A DNA stretch of 64,000 nt from Basidiobolus meristosporus CBS 931.73 (GCA_002104905.1 MCFE01000315.1:33259-97258), one strand, 5' to 3'. Counted from the first letter of the stretch, positions 33,560 through 45,478 are shown. Translations and numbers: made by a program. Notes: generated from the letters alone by a model not told the origin.

Positions 33560-34444
33560 GGCCTATAGATTTGGGAACTGCAAATTGGACCTTGTACTTG
33601 GAAAAACTTGCTATTTTGTTGTAATCCATCAATCAACTAGAGAACCCATGCTACTCATATCCTGAAGGACCGCAAGACCTATGAGTTATTACCTGCAAGA
33701 ATAGGTTTCAGCTTAGTCAATTTCAGTGCATGTGAAACAAGTAAGCTTAGCAAGGCACAGTTTTGTAGAGCACTTAGAATAGGCACCCAGATGTTTCTCA
33801 TAGTGGAATTACAAGAGAATTTCTCTACTCCAGCAAACCAAAAGGTATAGACTCTTTTGACGGAATATTTAGATATGTTTTCAGATGAACTTGTAAGCCT
33901 ACCACCAGTAAGAGATGTGAACCATGCCATTGACACAGGGGATAGCCCTCCAGTGAGTAACACACCTTACAGAATGAGTCTGTTGGAGTTGGAAGAGATG
34001 AAGAGACAAATAGATCAGTTATTGGAGCCAGGATATATAAGACCCAGCAAGTCACCTTGGGGAGAACTAGTACTCTTTGTGGAAAAGAAGGTTGGAACAC
34101 TCAGAATGTGCATTGACTACAGAGCCCTCAACTCAGTTACCATAAATAATAAGTACCCCATACCTTTGATTGATGAGCTTTTGGACCAACTCATTGGAGC
34201 TGCCATATTCAGTAAGATTGACCTTATGTGAGGATAAACCAGATTATAGTGAAACCAGAAGACATCTTTAAGTCAGCATTGAGAACCAGATATGGCCATT
34301 CCAAGTACTCAGTCATGAGTATTGGCCTTAAAAATGCCCTGCAACATTCATGACCTTGATGGAAACAGCGTTCCAGCAATACTTAGACAGGTTTGTAATT
34401 TTCTACCAGGATGACACATTGATATACAGCAAGACAGAAGAGAT
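33560..34444 (+). pseudogene. Gypsy-1 protease end and RT
   Basis: Resumes Gypsy-1 right after Gypsy-C. A long frame at 33857-34231 covers the protease-RT junction with [20 protein letters not shown]; unlike Gypsy-A and Gypsy-C it has no stop there. RT motifs [20 protein letters not shown] and IFSKIDLM follow. The YLDD box reads YQDD near 34410. It is cut at 34444 by Copia-1. Confidence 0.85.
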
Positions 34445-34811
34445 TGTAGCAGTTTAAGAAGTGATTTGGATAAAAGGTGATTATCAAGAAATAGTGATAA
34501 TAGTTGAATTGTTATTTATTAATAAAGAAGCTCAGTATTTATACCTTTGTAGAAGTATTACAGCTGTAACACTAAGTAAGGAGAGCTTCTCAATATTCAG
34601 GAGCATTCTGTAAAGCTTCAGGTTTAGTACATAATGTTTAGTAATAGTGCTAGTTGATCCGGACTATAGAGGAATAATCATATGATCATAGATCTGAAGA
34701 AAGTGGCAAAGTTAGAGCTGTAAATTAGTCCCACAGTGACCAAGACTAGTCCAGGATTGTTAAGTAAGCTTTTTGCTGCTGAATGATACCAAATAGTCCA
34801 TTATTTCAACA
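34445..34811 (-). repeat. Copia-1 3' LTR
   Basis: On the minus strand TGTTGAAATA...CTGCTACA. The adjacent purine tract is GAGGGGGG (plus 34812-34819 as pyrimidines). TATAAATAC near 34535-34543, read on minus, is a likely TATA box. Confidence 0.9.
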
Positions 34812-36328
34812 CCCCCCTCAACAAAATACTTTATTGATCCTAATTCCTTCCTGAGATTCTCAAGTTGTGGCCTAGCTAGTGTTTTTATCAATATGTCTGC
34901 CATCATTTTGTTAGTTGGATAGAACACTAACTCTACTAAGTTATTTTCTACAACTTCCCTCACAGAGTGATGCTGTATATCAATGTACTTAGTTCTGGCA
35001 TGGTTAGTATGAACTCTAGCTAATGAAATACATCTTTGATTATCCTTGTAAATACAAGTTGGCTCATCCAAATAAAAGACTGAGCCTTTGAATAGTTTTT
35101 GTAGCCATATAACCTCTGTAGTTGCTTGATGTGCAGCCATACATTCAGCTTTGGTTGTAGATAGGGCCACAGTTGGTTGTTTCTTGCAGTTCCAAGTAGT
35201 AGCTGCACCAGCATAGAGAAATACATATCCTGTAGTAGAGCATCTGTCAATCAGATCCCTACCCCAATCTGAATCACTATAGCCATCGATTTTTTGCCTA
35301 TTAGCTGCTCCAGAGCATTCCAGTACCATATCTATGGTACCTTGTAGATATCTGAAAATCTGCTTAGCTGCTACAATTTGATCTGATCTATAATTCTGCA
35401 TGAATTGAATAACTATTTCAGCTGCCACTGCAATATCTGGACGTGTAGACACCATCAAGTGCATTATGCTACCAACCATTGATTAACAGGGAAAGTTTTG
35501 GTCCATATTTGAGTCATTTTGATCTATCACTGGCTGAGATTTGCTTAGTTTTAGGTTATTGTCCATAGGGGTAGCTGCAGGTTTGCAATTTTGTGTTTTG
35601 AAGCATCTAAGATTGTCTCTGATGTACTTGGACTTATTCAGCACAATTTTCTGTGTAGGTATGCTGAATTTGACTTCAATTCCAAAAAAGTAACTCAATT
35701 TTCCAAGATCTTTCATCTCAAACTTGCTGAGGAGATCTGATTTTGTCTGTTTAAGAGCAACTTGGTCACTTGCAGCTATAACTAGGTTGTTCATATAAAG
35801 AACTAGGATGATAACACCCTTTTTGAGTTGTCTCACATATATACTGTGATCTGCAGTGCTACAAGAGAACCCACTTTCCTCTAGATATGTGTCAATCTTG
35901 TTGTACCAAGTTGTAGGTGCCTGCTTAAGCCCATACAAAAATTTTCCAGGTTTGCACACCTTATGGGGGTCTTTTGGATTGGTAGAACATTCTGGTTGCT
36001 CTATATATATAGCTTCTTGCAAATCCCTATTTAGAAAGGCTTTATTGACGTTCATTTGGTGTAGATCCAGACTGTGTACAGCTGCCAGGGCTAGAGCTGT
36101 CCAAAAGGATTTAGACTTTGCCACCAGAGCAAATGTTTCCTTAAAGTCTATTTCATGGATCTGGGAATAGCCTTTATCTACCAACTTAGCCTTGTACTTA
36201 TCAATGGTACCGTTTGAAGTTATCTTGATCTTGTAGACCCATCTACATCCTATTGGCATTCTCCTATTTGGTAATTTTACCGGTTCCAACAATTTTGCCT
36301 TGATCAGTGATTGGCACTCCTTCAGCAT
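34760..36328 (-). pseudogene. Copia-1 RT and RNase H, one in-frame stop and altered active site
   Basis: RT motifs: RWVYKIKITSNGTIDKYKAK, LDLHQMNVNKAFLNRDLQEA, GLKQAPTTWYNKID. The catalytic YVDD box reads YMNN (VLYMNNLVIAASD), so both aspartates are Asn. RNase H follows in the same frame after a single TAA (35483-35485): SMVGSIMHLMVSTRPDI, DGYSDSDWG, STTKAECMAAHQATTEVIWL, and ends inside the LTR. The length and order are typical of copia. It is inactive by both the active-site changes and the stop. Confidence 0.9.
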
Positions 36329-36406
36329 GGCTTGTGGCCACTTAGTAGCATCTGAACTTTGCGCTGCCAGTTCCAGATTCTGAGTTTTGGCACATAACGC
36401 ACAATT

Positions 36407-37299
36407 TGTTGCATTTTAAGAAATGATTTGGATATAAGGCACTTATCAAGAAATAATGAGAATAGTTGAACTGTTGTTTATTAACAAGTAAAGATTTGGT
36501 CAGACCATTTGGTCCGAATTGGAGCAAATGGTCTAATTGAATATAATTGTTTTTTCTGGATGGGTGTCTTACTTTTTTTATTTCATATCATATTTGGATA
36601 AACAATCTGAATATTTATTTTTGGAGCTGTTTTGATAATTTGATATATTTTATTTTATCTTTTCTTAAGACTTAGACCATGCCTTCTAGCAGTAAATATC
36701 TTGATGTTAATGTGCAAGTATCCATATCCAAGCAATTTATCAAATATAAAGAAGTCAAACAACTTTTATCTCTGCATTTTGACTGAAGTACACCTGGTTT
36801 GAGCTTCAAGGGAGTTACCACTGCACACTGAACAGTAAATGGCAATGTGAAATATGATATCATTTTGGATTTGGTACCAGGGGTTACATTAACTTTTTCA
36901 CAAAACTGTTTAAAATATATCAAGACTAACAGCAATGATACGTTGGGAAACATTGAGCATGCAACTGCTAATACTACCAAGAGTATTGTTACTGAAGACC
37001 TAGTTAATTAAGGAGCTCAGCATTTATATATTTGTAGAAGTGATACAGTTGTAACACTAAGTATGGAGGGTTTTGTCAATATTCAGGAGCATTCTGTAAC
37101 GGTTTCAGGGCTAGTACATAATAGTTAGTATTAGTATGAATATGATTCTGACTATAGGGGAATAATCATATGGTCATAGATCTGAAGTAAGTGGCAAAGT
37201 TAGAGCCATAAGCTAGTCCTACAGTGACCAGGAGTAGTCCAGAATTGTTAAGTAACTTTTTAGCTACAGAATCATACAAAATAGCTCAAAATTTCAACA
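36407..37299 (-). repeat. Solo copia LTR inside Copia-1, with unknown insert
   Basis: Both ends match the Copia-1 LTR (TGTTGCATTTTAAG at 36407; ATTTCAACA to 37299). Between about 36488 and 37010 lies foreign sequence. Flanks CAATT and AGATA do not match. It separates the integrase end from the RT. Confidence 0.75.
36488..37010 (+). other. Unassigned 0.5-kb insert in the solo LTR
   Basis: Not seen elsewhere in the window. The plus strand reads MPSSSKYLDVNVQVSISKQF then VNGNVKYDIILDLVPGVTL, with two stops. The second part vaguely resembles a retroelement aspartyl protease (D-L-V-P-G in place of D-S/T-G), but that is weak. Confidence 0.3.
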
Positions 37300-38855
37300 A
37301 GATAAGCTTCTTAATGATCATTGGATGTCTGCCACTAGGATCTAGGGGCATTTGTTATTTGGGTAGATCTCCTTACTGGGATAATTTGTTCTGATTTAGA
37401 ACTTGTGGAAGTATCTTTTGTATCTGGCCAAATTTGGTAGATGTCTTCTTCATCAGTGTTGATTGCATTATCAGGCAGCTGGCCAATGATTTATGTGGCT
37501 TTCTGATCTGAATTCTCCTCAAATACAATGTCCCTGCTCTTGATCAGCTTCTGAATTTTGCCATCATACACTCTATACCCTTTAGTATCTTCAAAATACC
37601 CAAGAAAGATCCCTTTCCTTCTCTTTGGTTCCAACCTCAAGCATTTTTTGTCAGGGAAGTGCTAAAAAATGTCACTGCCAAAGATCTTGAGGTATTGGAG
37701 ATCTGGTTTTTTGCCTGTATATACTTCAAAGGGTGTAGAGTCATGTAGTGCTGTTGTTGGGCATCTGTTTTTGATGTATATTGTGGTAGCAACAGATTCA
37801 GCCCAAAACCTGTAGTCCATTCCCTTATCATGTAGCATAGATTTTCACATCTCTACTATTATTCTATTTGCTGTCCTGCTACCTTATATTGCTGTGGAGT
37901 ATGAGGGACTGTGGTCTGTTTAAGTATATCAGTAGACAAGCAGTACTGTGCAAACTCCTTTGAGCAGTATATTCCTCCATTGTCACTTTGTAGTACCTTC
38001 AATTTACAGCCCGTTTGTGTTTCTGCCATGTTTTGAAGTGCTCTAACATCTTTAAAGCTTCATTCTTTGTTTTGAAGAAGTACACCCATATATATCTTGT
38101 TTTGTGATAAATAAACGTCATAAAGTATCTCTTGGCTCCAAATGGCAGTGTTCTCATGGGGCTGCATATGTCTGAGTGTACAATAGCCAATATTTTGGTG
38201 ATATTGATGCCTTCTGAGCTCCTGAAATGTTGCCTAGCTTGTCTGCCATATGAACATTCCTTACAAACATTCAATTTGATTGGAATTGAGTATTTTAGGC
38301 CCAAAATAAGCTGATTTTTCACCAATTGGCTCATTTCCTGTTCCCCAGTGAGTCCCAGTCTCCTATGCTGTGTCTCCCAGATGGTTTTAACAGTTTCAGC
38401 AATGCTGACATACTCAGGTACAATGATCTTGCATTGTAACTTGTATATATTGTGATCTCTGATCCCAAAGCTAATTTTTGTCCATTTTCACTCAATATTG
38501 AGCAGCTCATCTTAGTAAACGCAAATTTTATTCCCTGAGCAGTTGCTTTACTGACTGAGTGTAAGTTCTTAGCTATTCCAGGTACATAGAGTAAATCTGT
38601 CAGTCTTACTGTTGTTGCCCTTAAGCTATTGCTCATATTTAGTTGTATAGACCCACTGGCAGTAGCTTCCAGAGCAAAGTTATCTCCCAGATAATCCTTT
38701 CTTATGGGAATAGTCTTTAAGTTGCTGAACTACTCCTCAATACCACAAATATGCTGTGGGGCTCCAGAGTCAATATACCATTCATTACTTCAGTTACTTG
38801 CACTTTCTTGTACAGTTACAAATCACTGTTCATCAGTAGTTATATGATTTGCCTG
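37300..38855 (-). pseudogene. Copia-1 protease end and integrase
   Basis: Protease EWYIDSGAPQHIC at about 38760-38800, then LLYVPGIAKNLHSVSKATAQ, a degraded zinc region (CKECSYGRQARQHF near 38235), the first integrase Asp in LAIVHSDICSPMRTL and, with several frame changes, core blocks SATIYIKNRCPTTAL-like and a C-terminal DTKGYRVYDGKIQKL block near 37570. Non-functional. Confidence 0.8.
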
Positions 38856-39600
38856 CTATAGTTTCTGTTTGTTGTCTGCTTGTTTCTTCTTGCATACTGT
38901 TGCCCAGTGTCCTGGCTTTTTACAGTAGTTGCAGCAACCAGACTTTCTTTGGTTTTGTTGCTTTCCCTTCTTTTCTGAGTGCCTTTCTGAACTGAATAAA
39001 ATATTTTCTTCAATTTTCTGCTTGATCATTATGTCTGAGCTCTTCATGGAGAAGTCTTCCCTTGACATAGTCTAAAGTCAAATTGTCTTCTCTGCTTTCA
39101 AAGGAAAGAATGAGTGGCTCAAACTTTTCTGGTATGCTGCAAAGTAGACAGAGTATCTTTCTTCATCATCTACACCAGCATTAATACTGTAAACTTCTTC
39201 TGCAAGTGCCTCCATTCTGGTAATGAGTTGTAGCATGTAATCATCTTGCTTCTTCCTCATTTTGAAGAACTTTTGCTTTAAATAAAGCTTGCTTGATACT
39301 GACTTTGCTCAAGGATTCCCATGCCACTTTGGTAGTATTTGAGGCATCGATTTGCTCAATGAAGGAATCTTGCACATTTATATATATGGCATTAAAGGCC
39401 TCTCTATCCTTCTCTTGAAGCTTCTCCACTTCTTCTGCTGTTCCTTTGGGCTCAACTTCTTTTCCGGTTACTATATTCCAAAACTTCCTTTCCTCAAGGT
39501 GGATCTGCATCTTGACTCTCCAGAGTCTGTTGTTCTTCCCATCAAACCTCTCTTTTACAGGGAAAATGTTTGTGTTGTTCTGTTTACTGGTAGAAGTCAT
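38856..39600 (-). pseudogene. Copia-1 gag
   Basis: ATG at 39600, MTSTSKQNNTNIFPVKERFD start, KNNRLWRVKMQIHLEERKFW (copia UBN2-type gag), a frameshift near 39243, then zinc knuckle CNYCKKPGHWATVC (CX2CX4HX4C) at about 38890-38935. The start follows the primer site, as expected for gag. Confidence 0.85.
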
Positions 39601-39621
39601 ATTTAGAATAGATTAAGGCAA

Positions 39622-39636
39622 TTGGGGCTCATAACC
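39622..39636 (-). other. Copia-1 primer-binding site (half-tRNA type)
   Basis: Directly after the 5' LTR on the minus strand comes GGTTATGAGCCCC. Its complement GGGGCTCATAACC matches the anticodon stem-loop of fungal initiator methionine tRNA (CAT anticodon), as in Drosophila copia, not the tRNA 3' end. Confidence 0.7.
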
Positions 39637-40002
39637 TGTTGCAATTTAAGAAGTGATTTGGATATAAGGAACTTATCAAGAAATAGTGATAATACCTGAA
39701 CTGTTTTTTAATAAAGAAGCTCAGCAATTATACCTTTGCAGAAGTAATACAGCTGTAACACTAAGTAAGGAGGGTTTCTTAATATTCAGGAGCACTCTGT
39801 AACAGTCTTAGGGTTAGCATATAATGTTTAGTAATAGTGATAGTGCTAATTTGACCTTGTCTATAGGGGAATAATCATTAGATCATAGATCTGAGGAAAG
39901 AGGCAAAGTTAGAGCTCTAAACTAGTCCCACAGTGACCAAGACTAGTCCAGAGTTGTTATGTAAGCTTTTAGCTGCTGAATGATACCCAATAGTCCAATA
40001 TT
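39637..40002 (-). repeat. Copia-1 5' LTR
   Basis: Aligns with 34445-34811 with scattered substitutions. The outer edge has changed (ATTTTA in place of ATTTCAACA). Confidence 0.85.
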
Positions 40003-40914
40003 TTAGGAGAGGATCACTTGGTGAACATTGAAAAGGTCTTGACAAAGCTAGGAGAGAACAAGCCGTACGGCAAGCTAGCAAAGTGCAAACTTTTGAAGGA
40101 ACATGTTAAATACCTGGGACACATAGTGACTAGCAAAGGAGTGACCTTAGACCCCAAGAGGGCTGAAGTAATCAAGAATCTGAAGCAGCCCCATAGCATA
40201 TGAGAACTCAGATCATTCCTTGAATTGATTTCCTATTATTGGAGTTTTGTCAAATCCTTTGCAAGTGTCACAGCACCTTTGACTGATATTCCAAGAAAGA
40301 CAACACTGTGAAGTGGGGCATAGCCTTTGAGACTGCCTTTCAGACGCTCAAGGATGAGCTTGCCAAGCTGTCAAGCTTAAGAACCCCAGACTTCATAAAA
40401 GAGCTTGTTCTGTGCACTGATGCTTCAGACTATGCATTTGGTGGAGCACTGAGCCAAGAACAATAGGGAATGGACAGCCCAGTAGCTTATGAGCTCAAGA
40501 AACTGAATTCAGCAGAACAGAACTAATCAGTGCATGAGAAGGACATGCTTGTGATTTCCCCTGCTTGAAGATCTGGCAATGCTACATTGAGGGAGTCAAG
40601 CTCACTGTGAAGACTGATCATGCCTCACTCATGTATATATTTGTTCGGAGGGTACTATCCAGAAGAATGACAAGATGGAGTGAATACATTCAGCAATTTG
40701 ACTTGGAGGTTGTAAACCATCCTAGGAAATACATTACAGTTGCTGATGCCTTATAAAGATTAGAATAAGTTGCACATCTCAACTTGGTGAATGAATCAGA
40801 CTGGCCTAGCTTATTACTAAAGTACTTGGAGGACCAAGACATTCCTAATGAGGTGGATGAAGGATTAAGAAGATAACCAGGATGAGGCCAGCAAACTTGT
40901 GGAACAGGTGTTCC
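40003..40914 (+). pseudogene. Gypsy-1 RT end and RNase H
   Basis: Continues after Copia-1 from GAGGATCACTTGGTG: ENKPYGKLAKCKLLKEHVKY, LGHIVTSKGVTLDPKRAEVI, RNase H LCTDASDYAFGGALSQ near 40410 and SLMYIFVRRVLSRRMTRWSE near 40630. Frameshifts and stops. Confidence 0.85.
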
Positions 40915-40918
40915 AAGT

Positions 40919-41277
40919 CTTGGTATAAAAGTTGTAGAGGAATAGGGAGTTTAGCTAGTATAGTATTAACTACAACTTTAACTCATTTTTATTGAGATTC
41001 CAGCAGCTCCTTATATATATTTTGCCAGATAAAGTGCCAACCAATTATATTTCTTAACAATGGTTGTGACTAATGGATCATTTGATTGTGTGATCACCAC
41101 CTAATTACATTGCACTTAATATATCTACTTCTGTATGATATGGATCTGCTGATTCATTTGCTGACTAATGCTACTGATTTGATGGATGACACTGATGTAC
41201 TGATAGGCTAAACATATAACTAATTGATTTGACCAAAAACTGATCTAACTTAATCATTCAAGTGGTAGATCATTACA
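40919..41277 (-). repeat. Inverted solo gypsy LTR with CAGG duplication
   Basis: Read on minus: TGTAATGATCTACC...CTTGGAACA, 359 bp, same family as the Gypsy-1 LTR. Perfect 4-bp duplication CAGG (40915-40918 and 41278-41281). It is a solo LTR left by recombination after insertion. Confidence 0.9.
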
Positions 41278-41785
41278 CAGGATAAGATACTGCACCAAAT
41301 TATTGATGGAAGCCCTATTGACTATTGAACTTATGTTTCTTGGCAGAATTTAATAAATAAGCTACACAATGAATATGGACATATTGGAATTGAAGGAACC
41401 TATAGCCTTGTTAAAGCTAGAGCATGGTGGCCCAGAATGAAACAAGATATTGAGAAGCCAGTGAAAACATGCCCAAATTGCCATATCAACCAAGGCCCAA
41501 GATTAAGAATTGCCAAGCTCTTTCCCATAGAGCCTACACAACCATTTAAAAGATGGGGAATTGACTCTATTGGAAGACCACCAACCACTGGGAAATGCAA
41601 CCATTGCATCATAGTAGCATTTGTTCATCCTACTATATAGCTGATGGCTAAAGCAGTACCTGTAGCCAGTGACAGGAAGTTGCAAGTTTCATCTACCATG
41701 ATATCTTTTTCAAGTTTGGACACCCTCTAGAGGTTTTATCCAATAGAGGAGCATTTTTTGTGGCAAAGTCATTGAAAGCTTACCT
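41278..41785 (+). pseudogene. Gypsy-1 integrase fragment
   Basis: HNEYGHIGIEGTYSLVKARA, the HHCC zinc region with CPNCHINQGPRLRIAKLFPI and the start of the core WGIDSIGRPPT near 41560. It is cut near 41785 at a junction with Copia-2, so the rest and the 3' LTR are missing. Confidence 0.85.
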
Positions 41786-42546
41786 TGATATGCAGCAGAT
41801 CAACCAAGGTACATTCTAGGATGCCTTTCTGCAACTAAAGCTGAATGTATGGCAACTTACCCAGCAACTAATGAGGCTACTTGGCAACAGAAACTTTTGA
41901 ACAACTAAGGCTTAAATTAAGATGCACCTACATGTATGGACCTTGATAATAAGAGTTGTATTTCACTAGCTAGAAATCCCACTTATCATGCAAGAACTAA
42001 GCACACAGATATACAATACCATAATGTCAGGAAAGCTGTAGAAAATAACTCATCAGAGCTAGCATACTACCCAACTGACAAAAAGGTGGTGGATTGATTG
42101 ACAAAAACCCTAGCTAGACCACAATTTGAGAATCCTGGAGAGGAATTGGGCTTTAGAAATTATTCAGATTAGGGGGAGTGCTGAAGTATCAAACTATTTG
42201 ATATCATTCAGCTGCTAAAAGTTTACCTGACAAAATATGCACTACTGTTAGCCACTGTAGGATATACTCACAACCCAAGCTTTGCCACTTTATTCAGATC
42301 TACAACCCAGTGAGTAATCCCATCTAGTCAAGATCAAATTAATCCTTTTTCAAACATTGTAACCTAACCCTAAAATGGTTACAGAATGCTCCTAAATATT
42401 GGGAAACCCCCCTACTCAGTGTTACAATTGTAATGCTTCTACAAAGGTGTAAGTACAGTGCTACTCTATGAGTACACACCAGTTCAGCTATTATAACTAT
42501 TTCTTGATAGGCTCATTTTATCCAAATCACTGCTCAAATTGCAACA
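41786..42546 (+). mobile_element. Copia-2: 3' remnant of a copia element
   Basis: RNase H remnant LSATKAECMATYPATNEATW (near 41825), SCISLARNPTYHARTKH (near 41955), then purine tract AGGGGGAG and the 3' LTR (42179-42546, 368 bp). Stops throughout. Confidence 0.85.
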
Positions 42547-44210
42547 TATACAGGCCAGGACCAGACAGCAAGCACCCTAGGTTTGTTAGCGGTGACAGTC
42601 CCTATCAAGTTCCTGTGTAAAAAATGCTCAAAGTTGGAATTGATAAGCAGAAACTGGCTCTTTCTAGGCTGTTATGAAGATACAAAAGGTGTTTATGATG
42701 TTAAGATTCAGAAGCTGAGCAAGAGCTGGGACAACATATTTGAGCAGAATTCAGATCAGAAAGTCACTGCAATCATTGCCCAGCTGCGTGATGATGCAAT
42801 CACCACTATTTAAGAAGATATGTACCTAATGCAGCCAGACACTGAGGAGCATTCTACCAGCTTCAGATCAGAGTAGATTAACCCAGTTAGAATATTTAGT
42901 GGAATAAGAAATGCCCCTGACTCTTAGTGGCAGATATCAATAACCAAGAAGGAGCTTATCTGGCCTTACGTGCTAAACCTCATATTCTGGAATAGGCAAT
43001 GCAAAGTCTAACTGCTACTATGTGGCAATAAGTCACACAGGAAGAGTATCAATTACAGATCAAAGTAAAAACTCGGGAATTGGTAGATTTATCAAATACA
43101 AAACCAAGATTGACTCAAATTGCACTTTTAATGAGCACAAAGGGAGATTGGTGGCAAAAGTCTATTCACTGATCCAGGGGCTGGACTCCAAGGAAACCTG
43201 AGCTCTGGGAGCCAAATTTAACTCTACTAGGACAGCTCGAGCCCTGGTAGCTGCGCACAGTGTAAATCTAAACCAAACAGACATCAAAACAGCCTTTCAA
43301 AGCAGGGATCTGCAAGAAAGTTTATATATGGAATAGCCAGAAGGTTTGACCAGCCCATAAGGTATTAATAAGTGGCTCAGACTTAGCAAATTGCTCTATG
43401 GCCCTTAGCAGGTACCTAGAGCATAGTGTAATAAGATTAGCACATTTATAGTGCCGGGTAAGTTCCATTGTAGCACTGCAGAACAAAGTGCAAATGTGCA
43501 AGAGCCTCAAAGGGCTTGATAATCCTGGCACTATATGTAGACATCATAATAATTGGGGTGGTTAATTCTGAGTGACAGATGCTCTACCACTGGGTATGTA
43601 TTTCCATATGTTAGCACAGCTATTGCTTGGATCTGTCACAAACAACCAAAAGGGCCCTCTCTACAACTGAGGCAGAGAATATAGCTGCTTGTCAAGCAAC
43701 TAAGGTGCTCAAAAGGCTACAAGAGTTATTATAAGATCTAGGTTTTCATTCAGATGAACTAACATGTATTTACCAGCAAAGAGACTTATTCTGTTGGATA
43801 GTGCCACATGGAGCCATGAGTGCCAAATGTTGCCATAGAGTGCTGGAGAGAACAAGTAAGCCTATACTGGGCCACATATTAATAGATGTATTGCTAGATC
43901 TCATGCTTACTTTTACCCTCCATGCTGGCAAAGTCCTTTTTCTGACCTTTCTTTGGGATCAATTGTGAGGATCATGTGTAAATGCACAATATATATCTAG
44001 GAGTCCTACTAATCATGCCACAACTCACAACATAGATATAAAGCACCACTTTTTGAGTAAAGCTGCAGAAAGTTACTTAGTAGATTCAGTGTACTGACTA
44101 AGTAACAAAAAAATGGCATATATACTTATAAAGCCACTGGCTAGGCCACAGTCTGAATGACTCAGCAAGATATTAGAATACAACACTATTTAGTTGAGGG
44201 GAGAGTTGGA
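42547..44210 (+). pseudogene. Copia-3 pol remnants
   Basis: The frame 42583-42813 matches the integrase-RT linker block of Copia-1. Later stretches align only in short pieces: an RT part with TKQTSKQPFKAGI where others have MDVKTAFL-type blocks (near 43270), and RNase H ending near 44160. Many stops. Confidence 0.7.
43783..43990. mobile_element. Half foldback M6 (truncated)
   Basis: One arm only: GACTTATTCTGTTGGATAGT then AGTGCCA-type heptamers, ending near 43990 without GAACAAGTC. Copia-3 RNase H sequence lies on both sides. Confidence 0.7.
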
Positions 44211-44596
44211 ATATCTGACTATGCAGTATTCTTCATTAGCTAAGAATTACTTAATAGCTCTAGACTAGGTGTTGTCACTATAGGACTAATTTACAGTTGC
44301 ACTTTTACCTTGCATCTTGTACTATCCCTGAAACTGTTACAGAATGCTCCTGAATGTTGAGAAACCCACCTTCATAGTAGACTTGCTCCATTGGATAATG
44401 CCACGTAGTGCCAGCCTGTTTATAGTGCCGGACTGATATGGCACTCTACGGCACTATCTGGCACTATGACTACTTGGCACTCATGGTTCACTGCAGAACT
44501 CTAATTTCTGCTGTGATATCAGTGGTATGATACAGTTACTGGTAATTTTATTCAATCTTACTAATGTTGCTCAGCATGGTGCTTTACTTGCTTTAT

Positions 44597-45478
44597 TTAC
44601 TCTTCATACGGCTCCAAAAGCATTTCTCTTGGTGGATGTTTTCTTGTACAAATGTACTGTGCATTGATAAGTTTCTTAACTATTATACCCATTCTGCTGT
44701 TTTTACCTGTATATGACTTTCCTTTGTATTTACCTACTAATATGCTGAATCTCTTCAGATATCCAAATGTGTGCTCTACCTTCACTCTGAAATGATTAAA
44801 TATCTCATTGTAGAGCTTCTGCTTCCTGCTAAGCACACCATTCCTTGGCTTCCTATAAGCTGCAATACATCCTAATCTCTGACAATCCTCTCCTATATAC
44901 GCTAAGTCTGCCATACATTTCTCCCCTCTACTGAATTCAGGATGATTCTCTACCCAGAGTGCTTTGTCATGCATACTTCCAGCAAATGGCCCACTAAACC
45001 AGATGATTTTACCCTCAATATCAGATAGTGCTTGAAACTTCACACAGTGTGCCTTGTACTAGCCAGAATAAAAGTGCCTCTGCCCTCTAGAAGGTCTGTT
45101 AATCCTGACTGGGAAAGTATCCAAAATACTCCTGATATGGAACCTATCATTGAACACTCTGGGATATGGAAGTCTATTGGAGCTTCTGAACCTAGTATTC
45201 CAAGCTTGCTCTAAGTCATTCATACACTCTGCAGGCTGGTTCTCCATTGCTGTCAACTGGGAGTGAAAGCTTTTAGGACTTTTGTTGCCATCAATGGTGG
45301 GATGAAATCATTTAGGGCATTAGTTCTTGTAATAGCAGAGAAACTTAACAAGGGATCTCCTTAAGTAGATTGGGGTTGATGGTCCACAGTACTTGGAATA
45401 GATATCAAATCTATCCAAAGAAAATCCAGTGGTAGTTATGGGATTGATGAGAAAAGACCATTCACATGAGTAAGTCAT
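44597..45478 (-). pseudogene. Hd transposase, broken
   Basis: The length from ATG 45478 to TAA 44597 equals that in Ha (294 codons). The C-terminal 148 codons (45043-44597) are open with FSGPFAGSMHDKALWVENH and KVEHTFGYLKRFSIL and complete the end lost in Ha (KLINAQYICTRKHPPREM). The middle part is open to YSG then has TAG. The first 70 codons contain stops. Confidence 0.85.

Larger units (their letters stand above)
34445..40002 (-). mobile_element. Copia-1: full-length Ty1/copia element
   Basis: Two 367-bp LTRs (34445-34811 and 39637-40002) bound gag, protease, integrase, RT and RNase H in copia order on the minus strand. The flanks are AGAGA and AGAGG in the interrupted gypsy sequence GACAGAAGAGGATCAC, a likely 5-bp duplication with one change. 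A further LTR-bearing insertion lies at 36407-37299. It is nested in Gypsy-1. Confidence 0.9.
27312..41785 (+). mobile_element. Gypsy-1: old Ty3/gypsy element split by three insertions
   Basis: One element in four pieces: 5' LTR and gag (27312-28902), protease/RT (33560-34444), RT end and RNase H (40003-40914), and integrase (41278-41785). The interrupting units are Gypsy-C, Copia-1 and an inverted solo LTR. At each junction the gypsy reading continues on the far side. The 3' LTR is lost at a junction with Copia-2. Confidence 0.85.

Noticed and set aside
36672-36980. 102-codon minus-strand frame with hydrophobic start as a membrane protein
   Set aside because: Antisense to a better plus-strand reading in the insert, present once, and compositionally ordinary for AT-rich sequence.
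39624-39636. GGGGCTCATAACC as part of a tRNA gene
   Set aside because: No acceptor, D or T arms around it; the position next to an LTR explains it as a primer-binding site.
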